Positions 36,104 through 47,845 of a stretch of 64,000 nt of DNA are shown here, piece after piece. The position numbers and the translations under genes were made by a program. Source of the DNA: Theristus sp. LFF4_11. Taxonomy: Eukaryota; Nematoda; Chromadorea; Monhysterida; Xyalidae. Location: positions 1 through 64,000 of the forward strand of contig JASANC010003343.1 in NCBI GenBank assembly GCA_030248135.1, in the 5' to 3' direction. Below the pieces are notes generated by a model, which made no database searches, was not told the origin of the DNA, and saw only the letters and a program-made list of their open reading frames with translations. The stretch's first letter is position 1, and each line of letters opens with the position of its first letter.

Positions 36104-36165
36104 TAGATGGCGTTCTCAGGAAACAAACATGTTGAAACTGACAAACGATAACCAAAAGAACTCAT

Positions 36166-38454
36166 TTACAAGTACAAAGCAGTCGTGTAGCGCATGTCAC
36201 TTTGGCACGTAGGACATGGAAGAATTGAGTCTGGATCTGAATTGACGTTACGGTTGTTGTGATGGTTGTGGTTGTTGTCAACGTTGTTGTTGTTGTTGTG
36301 GTCGTGGTTGTGGTTATTTAGGTGGTGGTGGTGGTGGTGGTTGTTGATGTTGTTGTGGTTGTTGAGGTGGTGGTGGTTGTTGTAGTTATTGTTGTGATCG
36401 TGGTGGTGGTTGTTGAGGTTGTGGTTGTGGTCGTAGTGGTTGTTGTTGTTGTGGTTGCTGTTGTGTTTCTTGATGCACTGCATGCGCAGGTCAGCATGGC
36501 AGTCAGCACAAAGCACATGGCCACACGGTGGAGCCAGCAAGCGGCCTGCACGCTCGCTGCACAGAATCTGAAAAGTTTCAGTCTTGAGAACATTGAATAT
36601 TAAAAAAAGCGTCAATCTCGCGTCTCATTTCTGCCAACGGAAGCGCATGAAGCTGAACTGTAAAAATTACAAAACAAATTTCACACCTTGCACGCACATT
36701 GGCTGGGTGGCTGCGAATGCATTTTGCTGGTAAAAGTTTATGAAGGAAGACAGCACACTCGGATAACACAGTAGTGATCTACAAAATCACAAGCAAACAC
36801 AGGCACACAAACGCTGATACGTTCGCTGCTGCAACATCGAATGTGTTTGTTTGTGGACTAAACCAAGTGTGATGTCTTCAGATCAGCAGTTTACAACCAA
36901 TCAGTACACAGAGACAGCAATATGCATACACAGCCAGTCTTTTTGGTTGTCAACCATATTTTCATGGATCACCTCCTCAAATGATTCCAAACAGATCGGA
37001 CAACAGCGATGACGTGAGAGACGCGTTGGCTCGCTCAAAAGCGAGAGCTCCGTGTTCACCGCAACGCTGCTGGTTGGTGGCGTCTCTGCAAAAACGGGGT
37101 ACAAAACTCTCTTGTAGTGTAACGTTCGTGTATTTAGACCTTTACAGTGCAACTTTCGTCACGACATGAACCACACCATCTGGCTTGATAGCTCAGTTGG
37201 GAGAGCGTTAGACTGAAGATCTAAAGGTCGCGGGCTCGATTCCCGCTCGAGCCAAGTATTTTTGTTAGTCTACACAAGTACAAACCAACATTGGTTTGAT
37301 GTGGAAGCTTGAGCCGTTGGCGACAATGAATTTTTGATTTTCTAAACTTAAAAAGCCACTAGTCTAATCGTACCCAGCCCGTTTCAAATGTTGACACCGA
37401 TTTTCATCTCACCGGTCTGAATTTGCTTCGTTGCGCTGCCGACGGCTGCAGACAAGCGTTGTTTCTTGGGCTGCCTCGGCTCGTGCTTGCGTTCGTCGCC
37501 AGTGACCGCTTGCGAATCGATTTTCCTGGCAGCAGAACGCGCAACAACAACAGCAGCAGCGCTGTTCTTCGGACTCGCCACGACGACGTCAGCAGCGTCG
37601 CAACTGGACAACACAATTCAAAGAAAAACAATGAAAAAAAACAAGCTTAGGGCGGGTTACATTGGTGTCATTAGAATTGTTTACCGAGGTTTGTCTCTAA
37701 AAGCCCATTCGTGAACGCACGTGCTGAAGAGTGCGTCTGTAGCGCAGGTGTAGGGCTTTCGTCTACCGTTCTGTAGGTGGAAAGTTCGAACCCCGCTGCG
37801 GACAAGACACATAATGGAGAAACTAAAGTGACCAATAACATCGAATGGTCGACTCCCTCCAGAGCCGAGGGCAAATTGGGCTCGGGGCAGTATTGCCCGT
37901 TTCCGCCGGAGTTTGGTACCTTATGGTTTCCGGAACCGGCGCGCGACTAAATAAATGAAAAAAAAGAGCGCTACCATGAACGTGCGTATGAATGTGCGCA
38001 TGTTCTGAAACTGAAGCGCGCTGAAGCTGCGCTGTTTTTTGCTTCATGAATGTGTAGCGAAGTGACTGACGCGCGCTGACGCGCTTCAGCCTCCATGAAT
38101 GGCGCTTGAGACTTGCAAAAACATCATTCTCCAGAAAGCAGGCACTGTCTGGCGGCGAGCTTTCGCGTTTTGAAGGTGATCGAAAAAAAACGCCAAAGTG
38201 CAGCCTGGCTGACGCAAAGTTGGCTTGGTACAAAGCACAGCGGAACAACAAACCAGGCTGCTCTCTTTAAACCAACGTCTGCCACTGTAAATTGATTGAA
38301 CTACTGAATCACGGATAAAAGCTGTGCCAAAAAATGAAAAAGCCACTGGCCACGCCAACCATCCAGCGACGTTTCGTTCCTCAGCGATCATCCGTTGAAT
38401 TCGCTGACGTGCCTGATTTTTCGCAGCCCGCGGCTTCCGCGTGGCGGCAATCAT
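36166..38454 (-). CDS. RING-finger protein 1 with His/Asn-rich insertion, four exons
   Basis: Exons are 38360-38454, 37413-37603, 36973-37085 and 36166-36567. Phases join without a stop and give 266 residues. The N-terminal part is basic and Ala/Ser-rich. The RING starts in exon 3 with CPICLESFEE and continues in exon 4 with CGHVLCADC. After DLRMQC comes a tract of about 85 residues that is almost only His and Asn, and only then the last zinc pair, CPTC. The protein ends TTALYL. C3HC4 RINGs bind two zincs and usually act as E3 ubiquitin ligases. Its paralogue at 39575-41640 shares intron positions and the CPICxESFEE and LYL ends. A tRNA-Phe gene lies in intron 2 on the opposite strand. Confidence 0.85.
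36250..36470. repeat. GTT/GTG trinucleotide-rich low-complexity tract
   Basis: Mixed GTT, GTG, GAT and GGT triplets encode the His/Asn tract of RING protein 1 on the minus strand. The long Val-only frame read on the + strand is its shadow. Confidence 0.9.
37182..37254 (+). tRNA. tRNA-Phe (anticodon GAA)
   Basis: The sequence is 73 bases without an intron and folds as a full cloverleaf. The acceptor GGCTTGA pairs with TCGAGCC with one G-U, and a discriminator A is at 37254. The D-arm contains TAGCTCAGTTGGGAGAGC (box A). The anticodon loop is CTGAAGA on a TTAGA/TCTAA stem. The T-arm is GCGGGCTCGATTCCCGC (box B). A T-rich stretch (TTTTTG) follows at 37259. It sits inside intron 2 of RING gene 1 in the opposite direction. 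Confidence 0.97.
37733..37965 (+). mobile_element. tRNA-derived SINE (SINE-1), copy 1
   Basis: The head GCGTCTGTAGCGCAGGTG has an intact box A, and AGTTCGAACCCC about 45 bases on fits box B. The acceptor arms no longer pair well, so it is not a working tRNA. A conserved body follows (CCAGAGCCGAGGGCAAATTG, GGCAGTATTGCCCGTTT, GGTTTCCGGAACCGGCGCG) and an A-rich tail, ACTAAATAAATGAAAAAAAA. The same unit is found inverted at 53329-53561. It lies in the first intron of RING gene 1. Confidence 0.85.
37968..38105. repeat. GCGCCATTCATGGAGG repeat, copy 2 (reverse)
   Basis: This ends CCTCCATGAATGGCGC and is the reverse complement of the type found at 32733-32840. It contains internal GCGCGCTGACGCGC and GAAGCGCGCTGAAGC symmetric motifs. 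Confidence 0.55.
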
Positions 38455-39574
38455 TTTTGATGATTTCAATAATTTCGTATTGTTCAAACGGGAGTCAATC
38501 AAACAGAAAGGTTGACGAAGTGACACAAGGGTGGCTGAATTCAACGAACAGACCCACCATCGATAAAACAACACACGATTTTTGTTGTTTTTGTTTGACC
38601 AGCCAAACAGGTGCCGGAGGCATTTCTGATCAAAAAAAAAAAATAAAAGCTGGAGAGGTACCAGGAGCACTTTTTTCATTGGTAGCACTGGCAGTTAATC
38701 GCAACTTCTTAAAAAAATTCAGCTCGCAAACCTTCAAAATCCTCTTTATATTTTCATTTTTATGGCAATTCCAAATGACTGAGAATTACGAATACATACG
38801 AGTGAAAAAGTGCAAAAATTTATGAACGAACTTGCGTGCAAAAGGTTAATTCGAAGAACCGAAGAACAATATGAACCAACAAAGAAACGAATCAGACGCA
38901 CCAGAACATACGTGATCATAAAATAAAATTTCAATAAAATAATGAAAATGCACAATTATGAGCCTTGTTTTCACAAAAGTTTAACCACAAATTGAAGACC
39001 AGACATCACAAACAGCAACGGTCACTCAGACCAATACTGTTTGAGAAACAAAACCGCTTGACTAAAAAATCTGTAAAAAATTAAAATCGCACCGCTTTTA
39101 TGAAATTGCAGTTTTTCAGCACCATTTGTTGATTCAAATTACTCAAGTGAAGCCCAATTCACAGGAAGAAAAATTCAATATCACGAAATCAACACGATCA
39201 TTAATTACCTGCCCGATTATTCTTCGCCTGGCTGGCAGTTCAATCAACGGCAGAATAAATTACGAAAGCCATTCAATACAGTTACTCAATACTCGCAAAA
39301 AAGGTTTCACACCCAAAGTACAATCAAATAATACTACCGACTGAAAAACTCAAAAACCGATTGCCGTACTCCTAACAGTATTCTTACTGAGCTGCTTTGG
39401 TGGTCAAAACGCCAAGAAAATAAATACCTGCATAAATGGAACGAAACACCGGTATGGAATGGATGAAAGATCGATAAGCACTGTCCAAAAAGACGAAACA
39501 AACAACGTCTCTAAGTTTCGAGAACAAAGAGACAGAAAAAATCAGTCCAGGCCGTATGTTTGGTACAACGGCAG
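38455..39574. other. Intergenic between the two RING genes
   Basis: AT-rich sequence with no supported exon. It would contain the promoter of RING gene 1 and the 3' end of RING gene 2. Confidence 0.4.
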
Positions 39575-41640
39575 TCAGTGGAGATACAAGGTGCGTGTGC
39601 TGACGATGCAGTCACGGCAGCACGGACAACGCACGTGACGTGCACTGCACTTCGGGGGCCACGTCGTCTGGCGGAGTTGTGCTGCAACGAAAGAAACGCA
39701 TTGGTGAAGATTGCTGTTCATTGTGGAACGCTGCCGCACCAATATGATACGTGCGGATGCATCATGTGTTTAGATTAAAAGTTGCTGCAGTGTTCTGCCG
39801 CTATCACACAGAAACAAACAAACAGTAAAAGGCAAAGGAGTGCTCGCAAAGCTTGGTGGGCGGGTTCACTGCAGCCCGCAACAATTGTTTTCGATTTCCG
39901 ACTTGACCTGATTGCTCCTCAGTGGTTGTGAAACTTGGAAACTCCAATCAAGATCTAACCATAGCATTGCTTGCATATCACGTGTCCGCAGCTGGCCATC
40001 AACAATTTGTTGTTGATGTTGTTGTTGTTGTTGTTGTTGCTGCTGCTGTTGCACTGTGCCGCCTTCGACAGAATCTGAGTGACAGAGTGAACGAAGGAAA
40101 CGTGAACCTCACCAGAAAACGTCGGAAAACAGTTACAAAAAATTATCTTCTGTTTTCTCGATCGTTTTGATTAGTTTTTCCGTCGTTTACTGGTTGACTC
40201 AATCGAATTGATTGCTGAGCAACCAACATGAACATAGACAACAATAACACGATCACATGGTTTGTGCTTGTGTTCGACAACGAACCTCTTCAAATGACTC
40301 CCAGCAGATTGGACAGCGGTTGCGTTCAAGCAGCGGTCGTTCACTGCTGTTGTTGTTGTTATTGAGTTCCTGCTTGATCTCTTGCTTGCTGGCCACTGGC
40401 GAATCGGTGTTCACCTGGCAACAAATCACGAACTTTGTGAAATAGAAATTATAATTTCCTCCACCTTGATATCTGCAAACAGTTTTTTTTTCTGCGCTGA
40501 TCTAAAACTCTTTGTTCGCCTTCAATTCAGCCGTTCAGCCAACCAGCGCACATTTTCACCCCAAACACTGTCAACTAAACATCAATCACCGACCACTCTC
40601 AACTCAGCCACCACCCAGCAGCCAGTTTCATTCCCAATACACACACACTCGTAATCTCACCGCCACACTGGTCGTCGTGTGCCCCATCAGCTCCGTCTGC
40701 GTCGCCGTGTTCTTAGTCGTTTTCACGTTTGCCGTTTGCGTTCGTCTTGATCGAACGAAACCAGCAGCAACGGCAGTGACGAGCCCGATGCCGACGGTGT
40801 CCGGTGGTGTTCGGTGACGACGACGCTTTGGGGCTGGGGCTGGGGGTGGAGGCTGCGACGCAGAGGCCGCACTGTCGGCGTTGCTGCGGCCGCTCTGCAA
40901 TGAAACGCAACCGGATTTGTGGTGTGATTGTGCTGGTGTGTGTGGACGAATCTGAATGTGGCTGTGAGCTTGCAAGTAACACCAGCCAGCCAGACATCGA
41001 AATTGGACATTGAGATTGAGATGTGCACGGTGCCCCCTTCTCATTCAAGATCGTAACTTGGTTTATATGGTGCTTTGTTGTCTTGTGCTTCTTCGACTGA
41101 GTACCTTCGCAGTAGAAGTTGAAAGGAGATTATTAGTTTTAGGTTTGATGCGGTAATTCAACATTCTACATGTGTGACTTTGTCGAGAATCGGTCAAACA
41201 CTTCAGAAATTTTAAACTACCGCGTCAAGCATGAAGCGGATTCCCACATTCCGTCGCAATACTCGAAAAAAAAAACAGATGCGACCTCGTGTTCGTTTTC
41301 ATTATTGCTGCTGTTGGTCGCGGAGAACAACAAAACGTGGATCTTCTGCTGCGCTTCGCGTTTCGCCGCGCGACACGGGCGACCACCTGCAAGCGAAAAA
41401 TTCAACGAAATATATTGCTGTTAGTTTCGCAAGTTTTCCGTCCGGAAAATAAAAACGTCTGTTAGTGTTGCATTGACGCGCCAGAAAGCACCGCGGTATA
41501 ATCCACCTTGGTAAAACCGCAAACAGCGAACATCTGTGTATTGCGTTATCGGCGAACAGAATAATTGGAATCCCGCATTGCTTTTCAAACGAACCGTTCA
41601 AGCTAAAGGCACTGTCGAAGCCGCTGCGGAGGGCGGGCAT
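39575..41640 (-). CDS. RING-finger protein 2, paralogue of RING protein 1, six exons
   Basis: Exons are 41595-41640, 41286-41386, 40661-40894, 40286-40414, 39960-40074 and 39575-39681. All phases agree and give 243 residues. The N-terminal exons share RAAK...AQQKI with RAAKNQARQRI of RING protein 1. The third exon is Pro/Arg-rich (PPPPAPAPKRRRHR). The RING begins CPICWESFEE. A Ser/Asn run (SSSNNNNNNINN) then precedes CGHVICKQC, and the last exon ends the RING with CPCC and the tail RTLYLH. The exon border after ESFEE is in the same place and phase as in RING protein 1. It is a probable E3 ubiquitin ligase, substrate unknown. The tandem arrangement suggests a local duplication. Confidence 0.82.
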
Positions 41641-43109
41641 CTTTCGTCAATACGTCTGAGGGTTTCGCGATAAAATTGTGAAATAAACTTGCCGCGGGAC
41701 AAGAAACGGTTGCTGAGTGGAATGGGCTAGTTGATCTGAAGTTATTTAAAAAAAATGAAATGCACTGCACTGACTGCACGGCAACACAAAATTAGAAGCC
41801 ACACCGGTTGCTGATCCCTGAATTGTTGAGAGTCGTTTGATTTTCTAAAAAAAGTTCAGGGCAGCCGATTTTCACCTGCTCCCTCAGTACCAAAATAACA
41901 AATCAAAGAAAATAACAGTGGTAACCACGAAGAAGAACCATCGAGCTCGTACACTAAAATAATCCGAACTGCTTTTTGAACGTTTATTTGAAATTAATCG
42001 CAGAATATCGAAATTAGGAACCAAGACGAAAACAAGACACGAGAAAAAAACGGAACGAAAAACAAACAAACGAGTTGCGTCCAATGAAAAAAACGGAACA
42101 GAAAAAACGAACATGGACTTACAAACGGATGAAACACAGAAATCGACGGAATCTATTCTTAAAACTGAATTGTGTGACAAATTGTGCAGCGGTGAAACGA
42201 AGGTAGTGTGGAAATAATTGAGAAAATTTAGTATACAACTGTGATCACCAAGTTATGATTCTCACAAGTTTTTTTGACTGAAACGTTAAATTTCAGCAAC
42301 TTCTTATGAAATCAGCATAGCATCAGAGGACTGTTGAAATGTGAACTGTAATCGCGGTTGTTTTGCAAAGAACGTCAAAAACTGAGAGTTTCTCCACAAC
42401 AAACGTTTGTAGAACGACTATAAGAATTTCCAAAATATAATCCAATACGACCACGCTTGAAAAAACGCCACAGCTAGTAATGGACTAAAACGACCCAGAA
42501 CTTCCAAATCATGAAAAGAAGGAAAACTTTTCAAACAACAATCAAACACATTGCAAAATAAAATTCCATTTGTCCACATATCGAGAAAGTACAAATGAGC
42601 AAAGCATGCGCACCGCTGCATCATAAATTAGTAAGCTGAAAAAGTTACTATCAAAATTTTAACTTTGCTTCGAACCTTTGAAGTGTTGCGAGACGTTGAC
42701 AGTTCAAACTGAATGCAAAAGGCCGAAAAAGCTGACGAAAAGATAACAACAATGCTACTTACTACCACAACTGAAATGTGCAAAAATGACCAACTAAGAA
42801 ATGACCCATAATCGGAACCCCATCAACATCAATATCAATTATCAAATAACAACACTGATAGAAAATGAAAAACACACCCAATTCACTGAGAATCGAACCT
42901 TCAAAATTACGACCCGCGTATGAAATTAATGAAACTCCTTACATCACAAAAACTTATCCAGAAACGGCAAAGAAAACCCGACAAAATGCATCATACGAAA
43001 CGTCTCCAATTCGCACCATTAAAAACTGAAAAATACAAAGAAGCACGCAATGATGTGTCGCGAGTTTTCAACGTTGTCCAAGTTCAAGGTTGCGCAGCGA
43101 ACGCCGCCT
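41641..43109. other. Intergenic, A-rich, no gene supported
   Basis: Open frames are short and without splice partners or family similarity. It includes the putative promoter of RING gene 2 (just above 41640) and the 3' end of the BTB gene. Confidence 0.4.
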
Positions 43110-46100
43110 CTACCTCAACGATGGATCGCAGTATTCAGCATGGTCGGCCGGCAGCAACGCCTTGACGGGCACGTGCAGACGCAGTGGGCGTGGCGCCGCC
43201 TGCCAGTGTATCACCGCACAGCTGCCCTGCTCGTTCATGCTCAGCACACGACCCTGACGATGCACAACGGGCACATCAGCGAACATGAACTGATTTGTTG
43301 CGACACAATTGACGGCGTCTTACAGAAGGCACAACTGTGCGCCGAGTTTTGATATTGGAAAATTATGGGCGGAATACTCAATCTACAGGTTCAACTGTGA
43401 AAGACATTGCACGCCATGCTGGATTTAATTTAGTTGTATCGTGTTTATTGTTCGGCAACTCAGTTGAAGCCTGTTTGTCAGTGTACCCCTTGGGACATGG
43501 CGTGGCGTAGCCAATATTACGTTGGCCACAAAAAAGTGCGAAATGCCTGGAACAAGTCGTAAAACCGACAGCACCTCCAGTTCCCGGCCCACCTTAGCAT
43601 CGAGCATTTGTTTGACGAAATGTTTCTCCCATAATGTCGATCGATCCAACGCAATCTCACCATACTGACTGAGCACAAACGCAAACTGACGACAGCCCGG
43701 GCAGAACACGTCATAGGACGCCCAGGTGCTCTCGAACTTGTAGGCCTGCGAAAATCAATCGAACCCCATTTTACAGTCGAACACAACACACGTGAGACTT
43801 GTACCGTCTGCCATCTGAATTGGGCATGCTCATTGAATTGCGCTGCTTGGACCATCCGGTAATTCCAATTCAAAAGCAACCAATCAGCTGATTGCCTGAG
43901 ATTTACAATTCGATTGCTCAATCAGTTTACTGGCCGCAATGTTGTTTGATTCGTTGCACCAGCACACTGCTACAGCAGCCAATCAGCTTGTTGTCGTTGT
44001 TGTCAATTGGCGCTACTGCGCCACGCTGCTGCTGAAATTTGACGTTAGCCAAACCAGACTACTCATTATTATCAGCATTGTTTCTCGACCACCGCCCACC
44101 TTGTTGCAGGCACGTATGTAGCCGGCGACCCCTGGGAACGCCGCCGATTGATCGTGGCGAAAGTTTTGACACATGGACGAAATCGCAATGCTGCGCCAGA
44201 ACAGCGACACGCAGCCGGGGTTCCAGACGACGTCGCTTTCGATCGTGATTCGCGAGAGAGCCTGCGGCGATTGGAGGTTACAAGAAACTGGTTGACTGGC
44301 TGAGTGAGAATCGGACTGGCTCAGTGACAGTCAATACAACACAAAAATCCAAAATCCAAATCGACGTTAGCTGTAGTCACTGGTCGGTGGGGTGAGGCGA
44401 GCGCCGTCACGCTCATGTCATATCTCGTTTCAGTTTTGCCTCTCTCGTATAATAGAAATGCGATCGCTCGTGACAGTGTTGGGCTGCACTCAGTGCGTTT
44501 TAAATCAATCAGCAGTTGAATTCGGCAATGGCAATATTCGGCGCAACAATAATATTTCCAGGCCACTCCCCTAAACGCACCTCTAACTTGAATCGTTGCA
44601 AAAGGCACCAAACGAGCGACACGAGACCGTAGAGCTCGAGTGCGAGCGCCTCAGTGCGCAGCGTGTTCAGCAGCTCCTCGTCACTCGGCATCACGGCGCG
44701 GTAGCCTTGGCGCAGGTAGTTGATGATGTACTGAGACGGGCGGAAGACGGGTCAGGGCATTGTGAAAGTGGGGAGGGGGCACAGTGAATCAGGTTTGAGC
44801 GAGCGGTCGCATTTTGGAGGGTGTACAAACATAATCGCTCCGGCTGGCGCCTAATTTTGTCATACCTTTCGCAGTGTTGACAATGTACAACATAAAGTTG
44901 GGGAAACTAGAAACTTGCTGATTTATTTTACCACCATCCATCTGTTTCATTTCGCAAACAGGACGAAATTTCGGTAAAATTGTATGAACATCATGTGGTA
45001 CGTTCGGAGACCCACAGCAGAGAACACAACGCATACCGCGGTGCCCCCTGCGTCAGTGCGACGGACACCAGGCAGAACTGCCGAAGGACACCCACCACTC
45101 ACGAAGTCACTAACTGGCCGCAGCATTTTTGCAGACCTGAAACGAGTCGCAAGCGTCGTCGTGCACGGGCACCTCGATGACGCACGTCTCGTCGGCCTGC
45201 TCCGTGTCCGCCTTCTCCAGCTGCAACTTTGCCAACTGCGACTGGACGACACGCGCCAGGCGGCTTTCAGGCTCCGGCTGCACCAGCACCGACAGTGGAA
45301 CTTTGTACGTCTGCTCGGCTATCTGCAACAGCAGAAACCTGATTCGACATTTCATTGCGACAAGTTGAATGGAAACTTTGATAAGCCCAGTTGATTGTGC
45401 TCTGCCCACGGTATTGATTGCTTGCATTAATTAGAAACTGTCCGTGTTTCAAAATGTAAAGTTCAGAATTCTGTGTGGTTGTTGTAACAACAACTGTTCC
45501 GAAAATTTACAAATTTTCATAATTACCCAATCAATTCACAGCAAATTTAGAAATCTACAGTTTTCAGAAAACAAAAGCACGAACCCCCGCGATCAAGAGA
45601 AACCATGTAAAAATTCCACCAAAAACGCCGTCGACTGCACTCGGTCAGTTGGTGCGCCCACCTTGACGGTGACTTCATTCTCGGCCGACGCTGCCGTGCT
45701 GGCACTTTTCTGATGTCGTCCGTCAGCTGGCGATGGCGACCGACTGGATGAGGCCGACGACGACAGCTGGTAGCACGAGTGCGACTGGTTGGCGCTGCCG
45801 CCAGATGGCGCCTGACTGGCGAGCAGCTTCAGGTGAATGGAGGACGCGTGTGCTGCTGCGGGCTGGTTGCGCACGGGCGACGGCGGCATCGAGTGGAATG
45901 CGACCGGACTCGCACTCTGGCTCGCCTGGTGGTACTGCGGCAGGTGGTTGAGCAGGAACTGGTATCGGCCGTTCAGGGTGGCCGCGCCGGCCAGTTGTGC
46001 GTCATGCTGGAAGCCATGTGAAAAAAGGCTGATTGAAGCAAAACAACAAACTGCGAACATAAAAATTGCAGATTTCTTGGTTCTGTTTGGTTGACTTCGA

Positions 46101-46878
46101 AACGTATTTTTAAACGTGAAAGGATCAGCCTACAAAATTGAACGCTTGGTTGCCCTGCCATGCCCATGCGTGGAGAAGAGCATATTTAACAGCACACGCA
46201 ATTTCGTTCAGTCAGACACGTTTGTAAAAAACCAGGTTGCACAGAGACACTGACTGCATAGAGAGCCATCTTGTCCATTTGACTGCCGCAGCTCATGTTG
46301 CGCTGCAACTGCGGCCGCTGCTGCTGCGGCACGAACGGCTGATGCTGGTGCGGTTGCAGAAAGTTCTGTTGCTGTTGGTGTGCGTGCGCAAACGACGCCA
46401 CCGCGCTGTTGCCTGCGTGGTTCACACTCGGCGGTGCACCACCAAACCAGCCGCCGCCGCCGCTCTGCGCTTGACCCGAGAACTGACGATGGCTGTGCGG
46501 CCGAAAAGCGCCGTTGTTCGGGAACAGCACGCCTTGCGGTGGCATGCTCGCGCGAAAACTGTGCTGGTGGTGGTGGTGGTGGTGGCCGTTGCGACCGGCC
46601 ATTTGGTGCAGCTGCTGCTGTTGCTTGTGCGCCTGTTGCTGCTGCTGCGCAATGTTGTACGTGATCGCGTTTTGCGCTCCGCCGCCGTTCGTGTGCATGA
46701 ATTTCGCTGCCGCCGCCGACGACGCGTTCTGAGTTGACGTTGAAGCAGCGGCCATGAACGAGTTGTGGTGGCCGGTTGCTGTCGACGGCGGGCCTGCCGG
46801 TGGCATCACCTGCAATTGGGTTTGCCATGGTGGTGGACGACTCCATTGACCTCCAAGTGCCAAACAAGTTCTTTCCAT
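43110..46878 (-). CDS. BTB/T1-domain (KCTD-like) protein with Q/H/A-rich N terminus, seven exons
   Basis: Exons are 46255-46878, 45662-46006, 45137-45322, 44581-44730, 44100-44261, 43575-43745 and 43110-43253. All junctions are in phase 0 and the product is 593 residues. The first 320 or so residues are low-complexity (poly-Gln, poly-His, Ala, Ser). The T1-type BTB fold follows: EVTVKIAEQTYKVPLSVL, an Asp-rich link, then YIINYLRQG and LRTEALALELYGL. This is the strand-helix pattern of KCTD proteins, with the junction spanning exons 2 to 4. The C-terminal region (about residues 430-593) contains a CPGC motif and a short, possibly SH3-like, end with GRVLSMNEQGSCAVIHW. KCTD proteins often act as Cullin-3 adaptors. 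I infer possible adaptor function but do not recognise an orthologue. Confidence 0.82.
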
Positions 46879-46957
46879 TGTGGATGATTTGCACTTTCTG
46901 TGGGCAGAGAACTTTTCAAAAAAAAGTCATGGATTAGTTCAGTTGCACTTGCACATT

Positions 46958-47180
46958 CAGTCAAACTTGAAATTGTTGGCAATCAGCTGATTGATTGGTG
47001 ATCACAGTCAAACTTGAAATTGTTGGCAATCAGCAGATTGATCGGTGATCACGTGTTTCATGCTTTCTGTGCAGGACAGACTCCGCCTTCACAGCAATGC
47101 CTCCGCAGAAAGCGTGCATCACGCACGCCCACGTGATCACCTACCATTCAGCTGAATTCCTGTAATGTGAAGTTCGACTG
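46958..47180. mobile_element. CAGTC MITE, second copy, with duplicated arm
   Basis: Same family as 35947-36103. The left arm is present twice in tandem as 47-bp units beginning CAGTCAAACTTGAAATTG, and the right end reads GAAGTTCGACTG. The central TTCTGTGCAGGACAGACTCC is shared with the first copy. No clean TA duplication remains. Confidence 0.7.
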
Positions 47181-47683
47181 CATGTTGACACGAATTGTAA
47201 CGTTGAAAATAAATGGTGGTACTCGACAAGTATTCATGAGATGAAAGTGAATCATTTACAAACGACCAAAAACAAAATTAAACGGACCGATAGCGGATTG
47301 AGCGGAAGCATGGCCGTTGACGAAAGTCGCACTGGAATTGGCTGCTGTTGCACAGAGTACATTTTACTTTCTTCAGATTTCAGGTTGCTTGTTATTTTTT
47401 TAATTTTTGTTCATCGGTCATCCCCTAACAAGTTACAAGCAAAAATCAACACTCATCAATCACTACAAAGTTATTTTAGGCCGTTGATGTTGTCGTTTTG
47501 GCAGTCTGAAAGTTAAAAAAGTGCAGTGTGATGGGGTTGTTGGTGGCATTTTTGTTTTTTACTCAAGTTTTTCCCTCTTTTTTCAGATTTTGTTTCGGTG
47601 ACCTCATTTACCCCTTTTCCAAACCGATATCATGCGTCTTCTTGCGTTTGACCCTCAAAATGCCACTAATCCAGTGTCACGTC

Positions 47684-47845
47684 GGTTAGCTCCCGCGTTG
47701 GCTGGCTCCCGCGCGGGAATTAACCAATGGTGGTTAGCTCCCGCGTTGGCTGGCTCCCGCACGGGAATTAACCAATGGTGGTTGGTTAGCTCCCGCGCGG
47801 GAGATAAGAACCGGCGGTCAGCTCCCGCAGCTGATGGTGTGCTCC
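47684..47845. repeat. Tandem repeat, 48-bp unit
   Basis: Two nearly identical 48-bp units (47684-47731 and 47732-47779) start GGTTAGCTCCCGCG and end TTAACCAATGGT. A partial third copy and further GCTCCCGC words run to about 47845. Within each unit GCTCCCGCGCGGGA is palindromic. Confidence 0.85.

Noticed and set aside
36322..36603. Open frame on the + strand that is almost all valine
   Set aside because: It is the antisense shadow of the His/Asn tract in RING protein 1. The minus-strand frame carries the RING motifs and joins spliced exons in phase.
37733..37805. Possible second tRNA gene
   Set aside because: Boxes A and B are present but the acceptor and T stems do not pair, and the head continues into a repeated body with a tail: it is a SINE.
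46208..46894. Long minus-strand frame overlapping the BTB gene's first exon in another frame
   Set aside because: GC-rich triplet repeats keep several frames open. Only the frame starting at 46878 joins the following exons in phase and leads into the T1 domain.
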